The position numbers were made by a program, and so were the translations under genes. The notes beneath the pieces were generated by a model, which did not search any database, was not told the DNA's origin, and was given only the letters and a program-made list of their open reading frames with translations. A stretch of DNA of 64,000 bases from Biscogniauxia marginata (lineage: Eukaryota; Ascomycota; Sordariomycetes; Xylariales; Xylariaceae). Within the stretch, counting starts at the first letter, position 1; the number at the start of each line of letters is the position of its first letter. The DNA lies in NCBI GenBank assembly GCA_022695795.1, contig MU404063.1:496001-560000 (forward strand). Direction: 5' to 3'. Shown piece after piece: positions 21,370 to 32,066 of this stretch.

Positions 21370-22856
21370 TTATTGGGTTGTTTTCCTTGTCTTATAATAT
21401 CATAATATCTAATGTCGTTTTAATGCAGAGAGCGCGCAGCCTTTGGCCACGTCGGGTAACAGGTCGACACGTTTCTCACGGATACTTTCATGTAAAAAGT
21501 TCGGACCCTCCGTAATCCTCGAGTGATTTCTGAATGGCTTCTGACTTAGTTGAGAGTGCAAATTCAGCTTCCAAGGGGAAGCGGCCTCACGCTGTCTTAA
21601 TTATCTCCTACGAACGATTTCAGAATAACCGTCTCTGTATATATAAGCGAGGAAATAATTATATAGTTTACTGTAAAAGGACATGCTTGGTTTCTCAACC
21701 ATCCCGGAATTGAATAAACTTGCTTATCCACGTATTGTAACACTCCTTTCTCTTGCCTCCCAATGGCCAACCCGGTTAAGCCGACACAAGCTTTATGACG
21801 TTGCTGTGTGAGTTTAGGCCGAAAATTTCCAACTTTGGGGTTTATGCAACTTATTGAGCTTGACCCAAGACAGGGTCACATTCCGCATATACACGAAGGC
21901 CAAGACTTTCCCACGACGTTGGAAGCTAACTGGGTTTAAAGAAGGTCACGCACTTAAAGGTTCGATGACCCGTCTATTGGTACTTCTTAACCAAAGAACT
22001 TCAGACAAGGCCTTTTCGGTGTCTTGTAGCATGCTAATTGTGTCTTGCCAAGTCCTCACAACTCATACTCGGTGCGATCTCCTGCAACTTCAACCGATCT
22101 AGTGACGATCCATCGGTATCATGATGATCATATATTGGTTACAATTAAGGCCGGGTATTCATCTCTTGCCAAACCCAGCTACCAATTATGAGACCGCATG
22201 CGATCAGTATCCACTCCGTAGTCATTCACCTGAACAGGCAACTGCTTCGATTCCATTGATCATGAACATCGGAACGGAGAATTGGAGGGTTGATTATGTC
22301 AAACACTCCACCTGATTGGTAAAGACCTGACTAGAGGCTAGAGGCTAGGCACAAGAAGAGATTTACATAGTTCGCTCTCCATTGAGATATTTAACTTGGT
22401 GGGCCGCCTAGAGTTTCATGTGGGAGCTGCAAGTCTTTTACAGGGATTGATCACTAGGTTGACAGGGGCTTTGTTTAAAGACAATCCCGTGTCGAGCTCA
22501 TCTAGAAAACCCCATCCAGTACTCAGTGTCATGGGGTTATAAACGCGCCTGGAATTAACAACAGCTAGTAGAATCCCGCAAGGATATGTGCACTTCGTCC
22601 CATCTATACAACGCTGCCAAGTCATCTGTCAAGACCCTCTAGCGAGAGGATTAATCTCGTCGATAATGTTCACAATGGAACCCGGTACGGTTTCTAGGAT
22701 AATAGGGTTAGATACCGTCCTTGTCACGAATGACATATAGAGGCGATCATGTTCTACTTTCCTAATAAATCTGGAGTTGTGGGCCATTTTCCATCAAGAT
22801 CTTGTCCATATTCCCCTGTGCCTCTCTTCCTTTGTTTCAGGCAATCTTTCTCGAAG
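21370..22856. other. Intergenic region
   Basis: About 1.5 kb with no recognised gene. It separates SDR2 from the FMN dehydrogenase and probably contains that gene's promoter at its right end (pyrimidine-rich near 22780-22850). Confidence 0.4.
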
Positions 22857-24380
22857 ATGCGTTCATTCACTTTCATAGCCGGACTTGTTGGCACCGCTGC
22901 TGCGGTTGAACCTTTCCTAAATGAACCTGACACAGGACTCGATACGTTCCTTTACGGCACCAACTGGACCGAAGGTACACAACCGCAGTTGAAGGATATG
23001 AGAGGTATTCCGGATTTCGACTTCGCTGCACGCCAAAAGCTCAACAACCAGGAATATTCATTCTACAGAACTGCCGCAGGAGGGGAGTGGAGTGAGTACT
23101 TGAGAGCGCGTACTATTAATATAACCACGGCTTAACACGTCGCCTAGGCTACCGTAACAACCTTAATATTTGGTCGAAGGTCAAGTTCCGTCCACGCCAA
23201 CTCAGTGATGTGACGAGGGTCAATGAAACGCTGGGGTAGGTTTAAGTTTACAGCCTGCTTACACGATGCTTACATGTGATGTAGAACATCGATTTTGGGA
23301 TACAACTTCTCTGCTCCTATATTCATTGCCCCCGCTGCTCGCGCAGGCTATGGAGACCCTGATGAGGGTGAGTTGAACTTCGTGAGAGCCACGGCAAAAG
23401 AAAACATCTTATACACTGTGGGTCATGAGAATCTCTCTGTACGTATAAGGACGAACGCTAATTAGTCAGGCTGCCCTGTATGCGTCTAAGACTATCGAGG
23501 AGATTGCCTCGGCCAAGAGTAACTCCACCTCCAACGGTCCGCAAGTACTCTTTCAACAGGTCTGTTTCTACGACTCTTTTGTAATTGATATTTAATATAT
23601 TAACCTAGATCTAGATCTATACAAACAACGACCTTTCTGTCACTTGGGATTATATACGAAGAGCCGAGGCAACTGGTGCCAAAGCCATCGTCTGGACTAT
23701 TGACGCGCCGGCAAGCTCGACTCGCCATCGGGCCGCGCGATATGACACCACAAACTCGTGAGCAGCTTCTGGTCCTCTATTATGAAGACATGTCAAGTAA
23801 TTGATCGTATCTTATAGTAACGCGGCCACCTCCGCTCTGACGTGGGATATCTATGAGCAGATGAAGAATCAAACAAGCCTGCCCATCATCCTGAAAGGTA
23901 TCAGTACCGTAGAGGATGCGCTCCTAGCACAGGAGAAGGGCGCCAAGGCGATTTACATCTCCAACCATGGTGGTAGACAGCTCGACCACTCGCCTTCTCC
24001 CCTCGAGATTGCGTACGAGATCCACCGGAATGCGCCCCAGATCTTCACCGAGATGGAAGTACTTGCCGACAGCGGTGTCCGGTACGGCAGCGATGTGCTG
24101 AAGCTGCTAGCTCTGGGCGTTAAGGCCGTCGGCCTAGGCCGCTCATTCATGTACGCCAACTGCTACGGGCAGGCCGGCGTCGAGCAGGCCATCCAAATCA
24201 TGAAGACGGAGATCGCCCAAGATGCCGCGCAAGTCGGCATCTCTGACATTCAGAATATCTCCTCTAAGATTGTAAGTCGCGTATTATGTCTCACCTCCAC
24301 AGGCTTCAGCGTCGATACTAATTCCAAGTGTATAGTTGAACACTCGGGCCTTGGAAGATAGTGTATTCCTCCTGGAATAG
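22857..24380 (+). CDS. FMN-dependent alpha-hydroxyacid dehydrogenase/oxidase, probably secreted or vesicular
   Basis: This flavoenzyme oxidises short 2-hydroxyacids such as lactate (lactate oxidase/glycolate oxidase family). Seven exons are inferred: 22857-23091, 23148-23235, 23285-23417, 23470-23559, 23615-23757, 23818-24271 and 24336-24380, giving 395 residues. The N-terminus (MRSFTFIAGLVGTAAAVEPF) looks like a signal peptide, and there is no cytochrome b5 domain, unlike yeast L-lactate dehydrogenase. FMN-barrel motifs follow: FSAPIFIAPAA, VLFQQIYTNND, IVWTIDAPA, LPIILKGI, the active-site ISNHGGRQLDHSP, LADSGVRYGSDVLKLLALG, and AVGLGRSF. The third intron is uncertain. Donor GTGGGT gives a 52-bp intron with a good reading frame; donor GTACGT 21 bp downstream also keeps frame but leaves only 31 bp. 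Fungal lactate 2-monooxygenase-like proteins are the closest group I can name. Confidence 0.82.
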
Positions 24381-25365
24381 ACTTGTTATCTATATTTGGG
24401 GGTTTAACTTTGGAATGGTATTAAAGCATAATGTATTTCTTTGTACATATTATATAAAGCTTTGATGAAGCTTTGTTAGCGCCACGTTATTTGAAAAGGA
24501 TGAGCTGTTTGAGTTTATTCTATTGTATGATGCTGGGTCTCGAGAGGAGCCTGAGAAGATTATGCGAGAGATCTTTTATATTCGAGAATGTGGCTACCTA
24601 ATGTGCCTCAAACGGATCTATGGTAAGCTGAAAGACGAGGAAAATATGTAGTACGACGAAATGCTGTCGTAGACAGCCATTTTCCAGACCCACGCTAGAA
24701 ATAAATTCTTCTCGCTTGGCGTGGGATATTCGATGCTTAGCAGCAAACCATGAAGGCCCAGAAGACCTTGTTTCGCGCTCGGTAGTAAGACATAAACACG
24801 TTGTGACATTATGATTTAACATCCCCTTCCAAAGTTTGCTATAGTTATCGTTTACCATTAGGATATATTTCACATACTTACCCTACTATAAGAAGACTAT
24901 AGATTCTAACTTGGGTAGCGGACTCGCCATATTAAATTAGATATTAATATAGGTAGCAATGTGAACGAAACCAGGGTAATGTGACTTATCTAGGTCTGAT
25001 TTTATGGAATAGCTACATACTGCAATCCCGGGGAAGGGGTAAAGGTCATGGTAAACCCAGTGGGCAGAGCAGACAGGCTGACAGGGAGTTTAATTACACG
25101 TTGAGGGTCCTTCTGAGCAGTTGGGAGAAGAAGACGTTCACCTCCGGGCTTGAACATCATTTGGGTACTTAAATACTATGCATAGACTCGAATTCACACT
25201 GCCTCGCCTATATTTGGTAGCTCCGTACGTGAATATCGTGACGGGAACGTATCTTGGCTTTATCTGCCAAGCAGTAAATCCGCGTGTACACCATCCGCAA
25301 GTATAACCAACCCTCATCCTAACAGACCACCTCCCCATCCCATATGTAGCATGGTAATTCCGTTC
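24381..25365. other. Convergent intergenic region
   Basis: Nearly 1 kb between the stops of the FMN dehydrogenase and the Hce2-like gene. Only short frames; nothing recognised. Confidence 0.4.
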
Positions 25366-26040
25366 TCAAGCCCCCGCATCCAGGGGCGGCGCCGCGCCGG
25401 CAATCATCGTCCCATCGTCCTTCCAATCGACATTATACAAGCTCCAGCTGATCGACGAGCCGCCGCCGCAGCGCACCTGGCCCGCGGCGCCGACCATCTG
25501 CGTATCGGCATCCTGGTACTTGCGCAGCGCGAGGTCGACGAGGTCGATGACGTCCTGGTTGCCGAGGTCGAAGCTGCTGGGGTAGCCGTCGGTGCGGTAG
25601 AAGCCGAAGGCGCAGGTGCCCGAGGTCACCAGGTCCGCGTAGATCAGCCCCGTGAAGTGGTCCGCCGTGAAGTACCCCGGATTGTCCTGCAGCCAGCCCA
25701 GCAGGCTCTTGCAGTCCGCGACGGTGGCGCGCTCCGAAGGTGTGGAAAGTGCCTGCGAGTACTGCTCCGCGGTGCTCGTGTCGCAGAAGTTGGACTGCCA
25801 GGGCTGGCTCACGTGCTCGTGGCTCATGTCGCGCTTTTCCTCCATGTTATCGTTGGTGTTGTTACGCGCGGGCGTGAAGGTGAATAGATTGTCCATGCGA
25901 ACTGAGACAGTACTGCCGTTAGGTTGGCGGGTGGCGGGCTTGGTGTACGCAGGAGCCTGTAGTTCATCCCCCTTAGGGATGGCATAGCCGTGGGAGGCTG
26001 CCATCAGGGTAACGAAGGCGAAACTTGTGGTGAACCGCAT
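25366..26040 (-). CDS. Secreted Hce2/Ecp2-domain protein (effector-like)
   Basis: A 224-residue intronless protein with an N-terminal signal peptide (MRFTTSFAFVTLMAASHGYA). A possible Kex2-type processing site (EEKRDMS) occurs near residue 70. The mature part has four cysteines in the order FCDTS, VADCKSLL, SGTCAFGF and AAGQVRCGG. That spacing and the blocks SGTCAFGF and VGAAGQVRC match the Hce2 domain (homologues of the Cladosporium fulvum Ecp2 effector). Hce2 proteins are secreted and in some fungi provoke host cell death, while others act in competition with microbes. The activity of this one is unknown. Gene-poor, AT-rich DNA lies on its 5' side (26041-28723). Confidence 0.78.
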   Translation of the reverse strand: MRFTTSFAFVTLMAASHGYAIPKGDELQAPAYTKPATRQPNGSTVSVRMDNLFTFTPARNNTNDNMEEKRDMSHEHVSQPWQSNFCDTSTAEQYSQALSTPSERATVADCKSLLGWLQDNPGYFTADHFTGLIYADLVTSGTCAFGFYRTDGYPSSFDLGNQDVIDLVDLALRKYQDADTQMVGAAGQVRCGGGSSISWSLYNVDWKDDGTMIAGAAPPLDAGA

Positions 26041-26215
26041 CTTGGATGATGATTTTCGTTGATAAGGGTAAACAGATGGAAGAGGAGTAGATTAGGTAGT
26101 AGACGGGAATCGATACAGATTTTGTTGGTCTTGAGTCTCGTCTGACTACCTTCTTCAGATGAAGAGTGCTTTGTAAGTGAAGTGGATTTATTTCGACTTA
26201 TGGTACGGAGGAGAA

Positions 26216-26235
26216 ATATATATATATATATATAT
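26216..26235. repeat. AT dinucleotide microsatellite
   Basis: Ten tandem AT units about 175 bp upstream of the Hce2-like start codon. Confidence 0.9.
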
Positions 26236-26779
26236 CTCAGGGGTTCGAACAAAACTTATTCCGTTATGGATGAGGAACTTTCTATTGTTACATTCACAAT
26301 AGTTTGACTGATTATCCTATTGTACTACAGGACATTTTGAATGATTCATCCACCACAATGTTAGGCCACTTCAATAACAAAGGTGAATAGAAACTAGGAC
26401 CATCATTTACACTCTTCCCCACTCAAAAGGGTGAATGTAAACCTTTGTAATTCATCCTCCACCTCAGTAACCGAAACTTCCCTTCTCCATCCCAAACCTC
26501 CGTTCTAAGAATCATGCACTCACACAGAACCTTCAATCACGGGTTTATTGTGCAACCAACCCAGTATCATAGTCCACTTTTACACACACAACTCCCGATC
26601 TGCTGAAATAGCCTCCAAGTGGATAACTATCAAGTCCCGGTCCAAGGCAACCTCAGCCATCATGTATATACCTCAAAGCACAATGGCCCTCCCATATTTC
26701 CAGAGTGTAGACCTCACATACCTGACTAAGAAACCTCTTAACCCTGTACCTGATTCTTATCATGATCCGCCTCCCAAAT

Positions 26780-27404
26780 AATCTGCTCCCTCGAGGCGCA
26801 GGGGCATCATACGGTCCGCAAGCCGGATATAGCACAGCAACGTAGCACGGCCGGCGGGCCGGCGGAACATTCTGCGATCCAAGGCCCTGCACTCGTCCGT
26901 AAGCGCGCCGAAATCACCCATAGGCGCGTTACACGCTCCAAGACCTCGAGAGGCGGACCGCTGGCAACTAGGCAGGAGGAGCCCATGTTCGGGATGGCGG
27001 CCAAGGTGAATCCTGGCCCGGGTGGGTGGATCGAGACCCTCCTTAAGGTTCTATAGGATTTATTTCCGGTTCACAAGGACCTTAAAAAGCAGCAGCCCAT
27101 GGTCTGCGTCGCGCACCTGCGTATCCTCACAGTTCAATCTGTAACATGGCTCGTAGGTGATTCTCTTGAGCCTTGGTAGCCTGGTGAGGATGGGTCGCAG
27201 GCAGGCAATTTTCAACTGAGAAGGTGAGGGTAGGATTACCAGCGGATCGGCTTGAACATATGGAGGTTGAAACCCCGGAGAAATCAGTTTGAGGCCTCCC
27301 CCCTTACTCCGAGGTCGCAGTTTCATCCCCGACGTAAGAATATCTGGATTATCGATTATGCTAGTAGCGGTCGGGGGGTTTGCCTGCGATATGAATCCAG
27401 CCAT
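26780..27404 (-). pseudogene. Possible decayed F-box (DUF6546-like) gene fragment
   Basis: On the minus strand, 27404-27060 encodes a 114-codon frame containing LRPILTRLPRLKRITYEPC, followed by DADHGLLLFKVL. This recalls the middle of large fungal F-box proteins (a leucine-rich stretch, then LPRLxxxxYEPW). A second frame downstream (27004-26807, starting MAAIPNMGS) would fall where those proteins carry a MP-L block. No F-box N-terminus was found and the frames are separated by stops. The match is weak and from memory of family patterns only. Confidence 0.17.
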
Positions 27405-28723
27405 TAATTAGCTCGGCAGCCCAACACCCTGAAGTCATGGTTGCTGTTATTCGGTGAGTGAGCACTTAGCTCTAAAGTCAGGCGCCTCTTTCGCTACCTT
27501 CTAGCTTCTTCATCTACCTCCAAGTAGACCAGGATATGGAATCACATGTCGATAGCTTTCGAAAAGACAAAAACTTTCAGCAACGTCTCTCCTGATAACT
27601 CAGGGAACAAGAAAGTCTAGCAGCCGTATTCTGGTAGTTCGATGCGTAGCTAGACCCATCTGACAAAATTCGTACGACTTTCCTGAAGTAACCGGCTCAG
27701 GGTGACTCGTTTTGATGTAGTGTCAGGTATTTAAAGTTCTCTTCTTCAATGACTGCCTGCTACCCCCTGCAGATGGTCGTATGAGCTGATAGGGGATAGG
27801 GGTAGGCCTGTACGGTCTTATATAGGATAGCCTCGATGAGGACCATCATACTCAAATCTTATGGTAGCATTGCCCACTTAAAATCCCACGACCCCGGTGC
27901 TGATCCTTATATTGCATCACTGCTGTTAACATTTTCCTCTAAGGTACAACTTGTAACTTGGCCTTGTGAGGATGAAAACATGTTATTCTCTTATAACATG
28001 AGCGATTTCTAGAATGTCTAGTTTCAACTTGAAAGTGAGACCACATTATACAGACCATTTAGAGTACCCGATGACTAGATTTCCCTTTGTTAGAATGGGC
28101 GTCGAGGTGTCTCTGATGGGCGGTTACAGAAATACCCGATGGTCGACGAAGAGGTTTAGAGATCCCTTCCACCCCCAATTTAGCACCGCATGCTTTTGTA
28201 ACCGAAGTATTTTATATTGTAGCATGTGAGTAATAAGTTAGGGTCCATAAATAGAGGCATGTTACTCCGGATTCCCGGACACCATGTCTTGAAACTGCCG
28301 TACAGAGTGTTATTCTTGCGTGCTATTCTAGGTTGAGTTCATATTGTTTGCTCGGCTCAGAATAAACAGTTGTGTCAGTGAATAATGAATTGGAAAAAAG
28401 CCGAGGTATGTACCTGTTACTTCCAATCGGAATTTGAATCAGATATTAGGGTTATATTCCTGGTGAATGGGTTATAAAGTCTCGAGAATGAGGAAGACCT
28501 AATATAGGTATGAAGACCGTTTGTCCTACACTACCTAGTTGGCGCAACATCCCAATTCTCAAGCATGATAGAAAATTCTGCCAGGGCTTCAACTCCGAGC
28601 GTGTAAGCCAGACATCATGGCTTTAGGAATGAGACCTAAATTTGTTTTTTTTTCTCCCTCGCTATGAATTTACAATAAAGGCTAAGAAATTGACGGAGCA
28701 GATCTACATGTAATCTGCCCCCG

Positions 28724-30751
28724 TCATATCTTTCTCTTCACCAGGCCCTTGAAGAAGTCAAAGCTGTTTTCGTCGCTCTGCAGCGCCCAAATCTTGCCGG
28801 TTGGCTTGTCGTCTCTGCCAAGTTCCTCGGCCTTCAACATCCCCCAATCCGACGTGATGCCGACAATGCGAGCCCTCACGCCACCTTGGGTTTCGAGGGT
28901 GACGATTTGACGTCCATGTAACCAGTGCTTATAATAGGCGTGTTCCATATCCCGCGTGAAGCCGCGGCGTATAAAGGTCTTATAGAGCGTCTCGAGCCGC
29001 GTGAGGATGCGCGCGATGAGCTTCTCGATACGGAATGGTGCGAGGTGCGAGGGTAGCAGGGCGTCGAGTGAGGTCGTGGGCCGCCCATTTGTAGCGTTGA
29101 TCCCGATGCCAAGCACGATTTGGTATGAACCGGACGAGTAAGCGCAGTTCGCGAGGATCCCTCCAATCTTGACATACGTCGGAGAGGAAGATGAACTGCG
29201 CGGATCTAGAGCGTAAATATCGTTTGGCCATTTCAACTTCACAGGTACCTCATCGTAGCCTTGATCGTAAGTCTTTACCGCTTCAACGATGGCGACAGCA
29301 GCGAGATATTGGATGAAGACGATTGCGCGCGTGGGTGCGAGATGGGCTGGATGATTTATTACAGTCGACATGATTAATGATCCAGCAGGAGATACCCAAA
29401 CATTGCTGCCACGACCTCGCCCAGCTACCTGAGTGGTCGCAGCAAGTGTGAACCCAGAGGGCAGTTTGGAAAGAAGCTTGAAGTTCTTCTCTAGCAGGGT
29501 ATTGGTACTAGTGACGACTTCACCATACATGAAGTAGCTACCCCATTCCTCTGCTTCGGTCTCCATTGCCCGATAACCTCTAAGGCTGGCAAAAAAAGCA
29601 TTGTGGTTGAAATATGGGGTTTCTTTAGCTTCTGGCCAACCCTTCTCGTGGGTCACGATATGTTTAGTTATGGTGGTATAATCGATCATAGCTTGGTCCG
29701 AACTAGATGGAGGTGTAAGCTCCCCTGAACTATCGTTGCTGGGCAATGAATCCTGCAATTCGTCCATGGACCACCTAGTTTCAGGCTTTTCCAGATGAAA
29801 CGTATCGTGCTCTGCTCTAATAAATTCCTCCCCATCCTCTCTGCTAATTATCTCTTCCCAGACATGCAACAGATCATCGACACCATCACTGCTAATAGAC
29901 GACAAATGAAGTCGAGATAGGGAAGGCACACCTGATAAGTCTTGGTTGACTTCCAACCCAAGCTTGGCCAAGCAAGCTTTCAGGAAGCTTGTTCGAGCGC
30001 CATCAGCGGCTTGAAGACTAGCTATGAGCTCGTCGTATCCCTCGACGTCATGATGAGGGCTGAGGTTTGCGGCGGCGAATTCGGGATGGGGACCGGTCAG
30101 GATCGCAGCACCCTGTCCGACTTTACAGTACACCAAAGCCGATCTTTCCCCACCACCGTCGACATCGATATCATCGGCGTAAGTTGCTAGGAATTCCACG
30201 TCTCCATCATGACCGGTAGGAATGAATACACCGCCGCCATTGTAATATGATGTGAACACCTCAGGTACTACGCCTGCACCCTTGAACGCATCCTTGTTGA
30301 CCTTGATACGTACTGCCCGGGCGCCCTCCTCGCTATGGTACTGGAATCCTTTGAAGGCGCCGCCCCTGCAGACTCCCGGAAAGAAGGCAAGTTCTCTCAT
30401 CCCTATGACTTCGAGATGTTTATCCCCGACTTCAAACTCACATTTCTTGCACCCATAGTAGCCGCCGGCACAGAAGCCAAGGTACGACCCCCCGCGGCGT
30501 ACATACTGGGATATGAGAGAATTGCCTTCACCATTGAGCACTCTGCAGTAACCAAGGTCAGCGCCACCGGGGAAGACAAGTAATGCGCAGGAGGGCGCCC
30601 ATGGCTCCTTGAGCAAGACGTTCTCAGATATAGGAATGACGGCGTAGTTTGGCGACAACAAGCGACGAAGGGAGTAGATCGCGTGCTTAACGGATTCAAC
30701 CGTAGTCCCAGTGCCTGTGTAGACGAGCACATTGAGCTTGCGAGCGGACAT
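28724..30751 (-). CDS. BPL1: Biotin-protein ligase (holocarboxylase synthetase)
   Basis: It attaches biotin to carboxylases such as acetyl-CoA and pyruvate carboxylase. It is one exon of 675 residues starting at 30751 (MSARKLNVLVYTGTGT). An in-frame ATG at 30898 would add 49 unlike residues and is rejected. The N-terminal half is the glutamine-amidotransferase-like BPL domain (VLVYTGTG, LLVFPGGADLGYC, GGSYLGFCAGGYYGC). The C-terminal half is the catalytic BPL/LplA domain with GRGRGSNVWVSPAGSL, LKWPNDIY and KIGGILANC, followed by the small C-terminal SH3-like domain. Domain order and length are as in fungal Bpl1. Its start lies 274 bp from the divergent COA4 start. Confidence 0.95.
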   Translation of the reverse strand: MSARKLNVLVYTGTGTTVESVKHAIYSLRRLLSPNYAVIPISENVLLKEPWAPSCALLVFPGGADLGYCRVLNGEGNSLISQYVRRGGSYLGFCAGGYYGCKKCEFEVGDKHLEVIGMRELAFFPGVCRGGAFKGFQYHSEEGARAVRIKVNKDAFKGAGVVPEVFTSYYNGGGVFIPTGHDGDVEFLATYADDIDVDGGGERSALVYCKVGQGAAILTGPHPEFAAANLSPHHDVEGYDELIASLQAADGARTSFLKACLAKLGLEVNQDLSGVPSLSRLHLSSISSDGVDDLLHVWEEIISREDGEEFIRAEHDTFHLEKPETRWSMDELQDSLPSNDSSGELTPPSSSDQAMIDYTTITKHIVTHEKGWPEAKETPYFNHNAFFASLRGYRAMETEAEEWGSYFMYGEVVTSTNTLLEKNFKLLSKLPSGFTLAATTQVAGRGRGSNVWVSPAGSLIMSTVINHPAHLAPTRAIVFIQYLAAVAIVEAVKTYDQGYDEVPVKLKWPNDIYALDPRSSSSSPTYVKIGGILANCAYSSGSYQIVLGIGINATNGRPTTSLDALLPSHLAPFRIEKLIARILTRLETLYKTFIRRGFTRDMEHAYYKHWLHGRQIVTLETQGGVRARIVGITSDWGMLKAEELGRDDKPTGKIWALQSDENSFDFFKGLVKRKI

Positions 30752-31025
30752 GGCCGAGTCTTCACTGTTGTGCAGCAATAGAATGGGCCTCGGCCAAGAG
30801 AAATGGAGAGTTAGGGAGAGATAGAAAAGTATGACTCCCGTGAGACGATGTTGGTTGCTGGCTCTAGGGCTGTACCGCCCAGGCCACTTTATAAGCACTT
30901 AAACGGATTCTGAGCAGGGTTGAGTTGACGGCCGGATTCCACCGCTCTCAACCACAAGCCCCAACAACGTCTTAGAGAGGTCGATCCAGCCCACCTAAGA
31001 ATCGAACCCAGCACTGCAGGTTAAA
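30752..31025. promoter_or_regulatory. Compact bidirectional promoter of BPL1 and COA4
   Basis: Only 274 bp separate the two divergent start codons, so the region must serve both genes. It includes a GGTTCGATTC-like string on the minus strand, which is not part of a tRNA because no A box or cloverleaf precedes it. Confidence 0.5.
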
Positions 31026-31446
31026 ATGCCGAAGGATGAAAGCACAGCTGAGCAGACGGATAAAGTAACTCAGGATGATGACGATGAGCCCGATGAGTGG
31101 TAGGATTTTAAGAAATTCAAGACGCGTGTGAAGACTGATTAACTTTCTGAAGGGACAAGAGAATCTTCAGCACAGGATGTGCAGGTAAGACAGCTTGGAT
31201 CATTCGGATATTTTGATAATCTCAGCAGCACTGGGCTCTGACACAACAACTTGCAGATGAGAATGCAAAGTTGACCGACTGCTACTACGAAAAGAAGGAC
31301 TGGAGAGAGTGCAAAAAGGAGGTCCGAAGCAATGCCCCTTTCGCTGATGTAGGTATACGGATTGCTGATTCCAACAGATGGAAGTCTTCAGGGAGTGTTG
31401 GAAGAGACACCACAACGACGAGAGAACATCGACGAAAGATGCATGA
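31026..31446 (+). CDS. COA4: Cytochrome c oxidase assembly factor COA4/Cmc3, twin CX9C protein
   Basis: A small intermembrane-space protein imported by the Mia40 pathway and needed for complex IV assembly. It is encoded by four tiny exons (31026-31099, 31153-31184, 31257-31321, 31378-31446; introns 53, 72 and 56 bp), giving 79 residues. The joined protein starts MPKDEST with an acidic stretch (DDDDEPDEW). It continues RIFSTGC and then shows four cysteines each separated by nine residues: C-ADENAKLTD-C, C-YYEKKDWRE-C and C-KKEMEVFRE-C share ends. It finishes WKRHHNDERTSTKDA. This pattern with DWRxC and the FRECW ending is characteristic of COA4. All splice phases agree. The exons are too short to appear as long frames. 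Confidence 0.88.
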
Positions 31447-32066
31447 CCGAGAAGGATTAAGGAAAATGCCTCAGCTAAGGCCGGGCAAGTTTGTATAGGT
31501 AAATATTTCGAGGGAGGATACTTGAGGGATTTGACGGCGGCCAACCTGTGCATGTAGACAGACGGTGGTAGAGCAATTCCACTCCCCATGACTCCACCGT
31601 AAATATACCAACAATCGGTATTTGAGAGTCCAAAAAAAAGGAAAATCCCCAGTGAATATTATTTTAACACTGTTGGGGGGGCTAGTAATTGTAGAGTCCA
31701 TTGTAGCACCAATTCCAGTAACAAGTCCCTACGTCCTGGCAGCTGCCGGGACCACCTCGGGTCAGCGATAAATGATAACGATAACGATAACGATAGGTGC
31801 CCTTTCTTGCTGTAGCGCAGAGCCCATCTCCACCTTCGTTATCCGACACATTAGCCGCCTTATCGGGTCGTTAAGGGCATAGCGCAAGCAAGAGCAAACG
31901 ATTGGCATCACTAAAAAATTTCCCCAAACCTCCCTCCATTCTTGTTTTACCCCCCCAACCCACTCCTTGCATATAAACACCTGCTTGGAAGTTCTCACGC
32001 ACAACGCACACACAAATCACTGTCTATCTTCATCACAAGAAAAGAGAGAGAGAGACAGAAGCGCCA
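31447..32066. promoter_or_regulatory. Intergenic region upstream of MGM101
   Basis: It contains the 3' end of COA4 and the promoter of MGM101. A hexanucleotide repeat (listed separately) and a short AG-rich leader (near 32039-32056) are seen. Confidence 0.4.
31774..31795. repeat. GATAAC hexanucleotide tandem repeat
   Basis: Three full GATAAC units plus GATA lie about 270 bp upstream of MGM101. GATA-type transcription factors bind such cores, so a regulatory role is conceivable. Confidence 0.7.

Larger units (their letters stand above)
26041..28723. other. Long gene-poor region between Hce2-like gene and BPL1
   Basis: About 2.7 kb with no intact gene recognised. It contains an AT microsatellite and a possible F-box relic, both listed separately. 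The rest has short frames only. Confidence 0.45.

Noticed and set aside
30960..31020. GGTTCGATTC-like string resembling a tRNA B box
   Set aside because: No A box, anticodon arm or acceptor pairing is found at the right distance.
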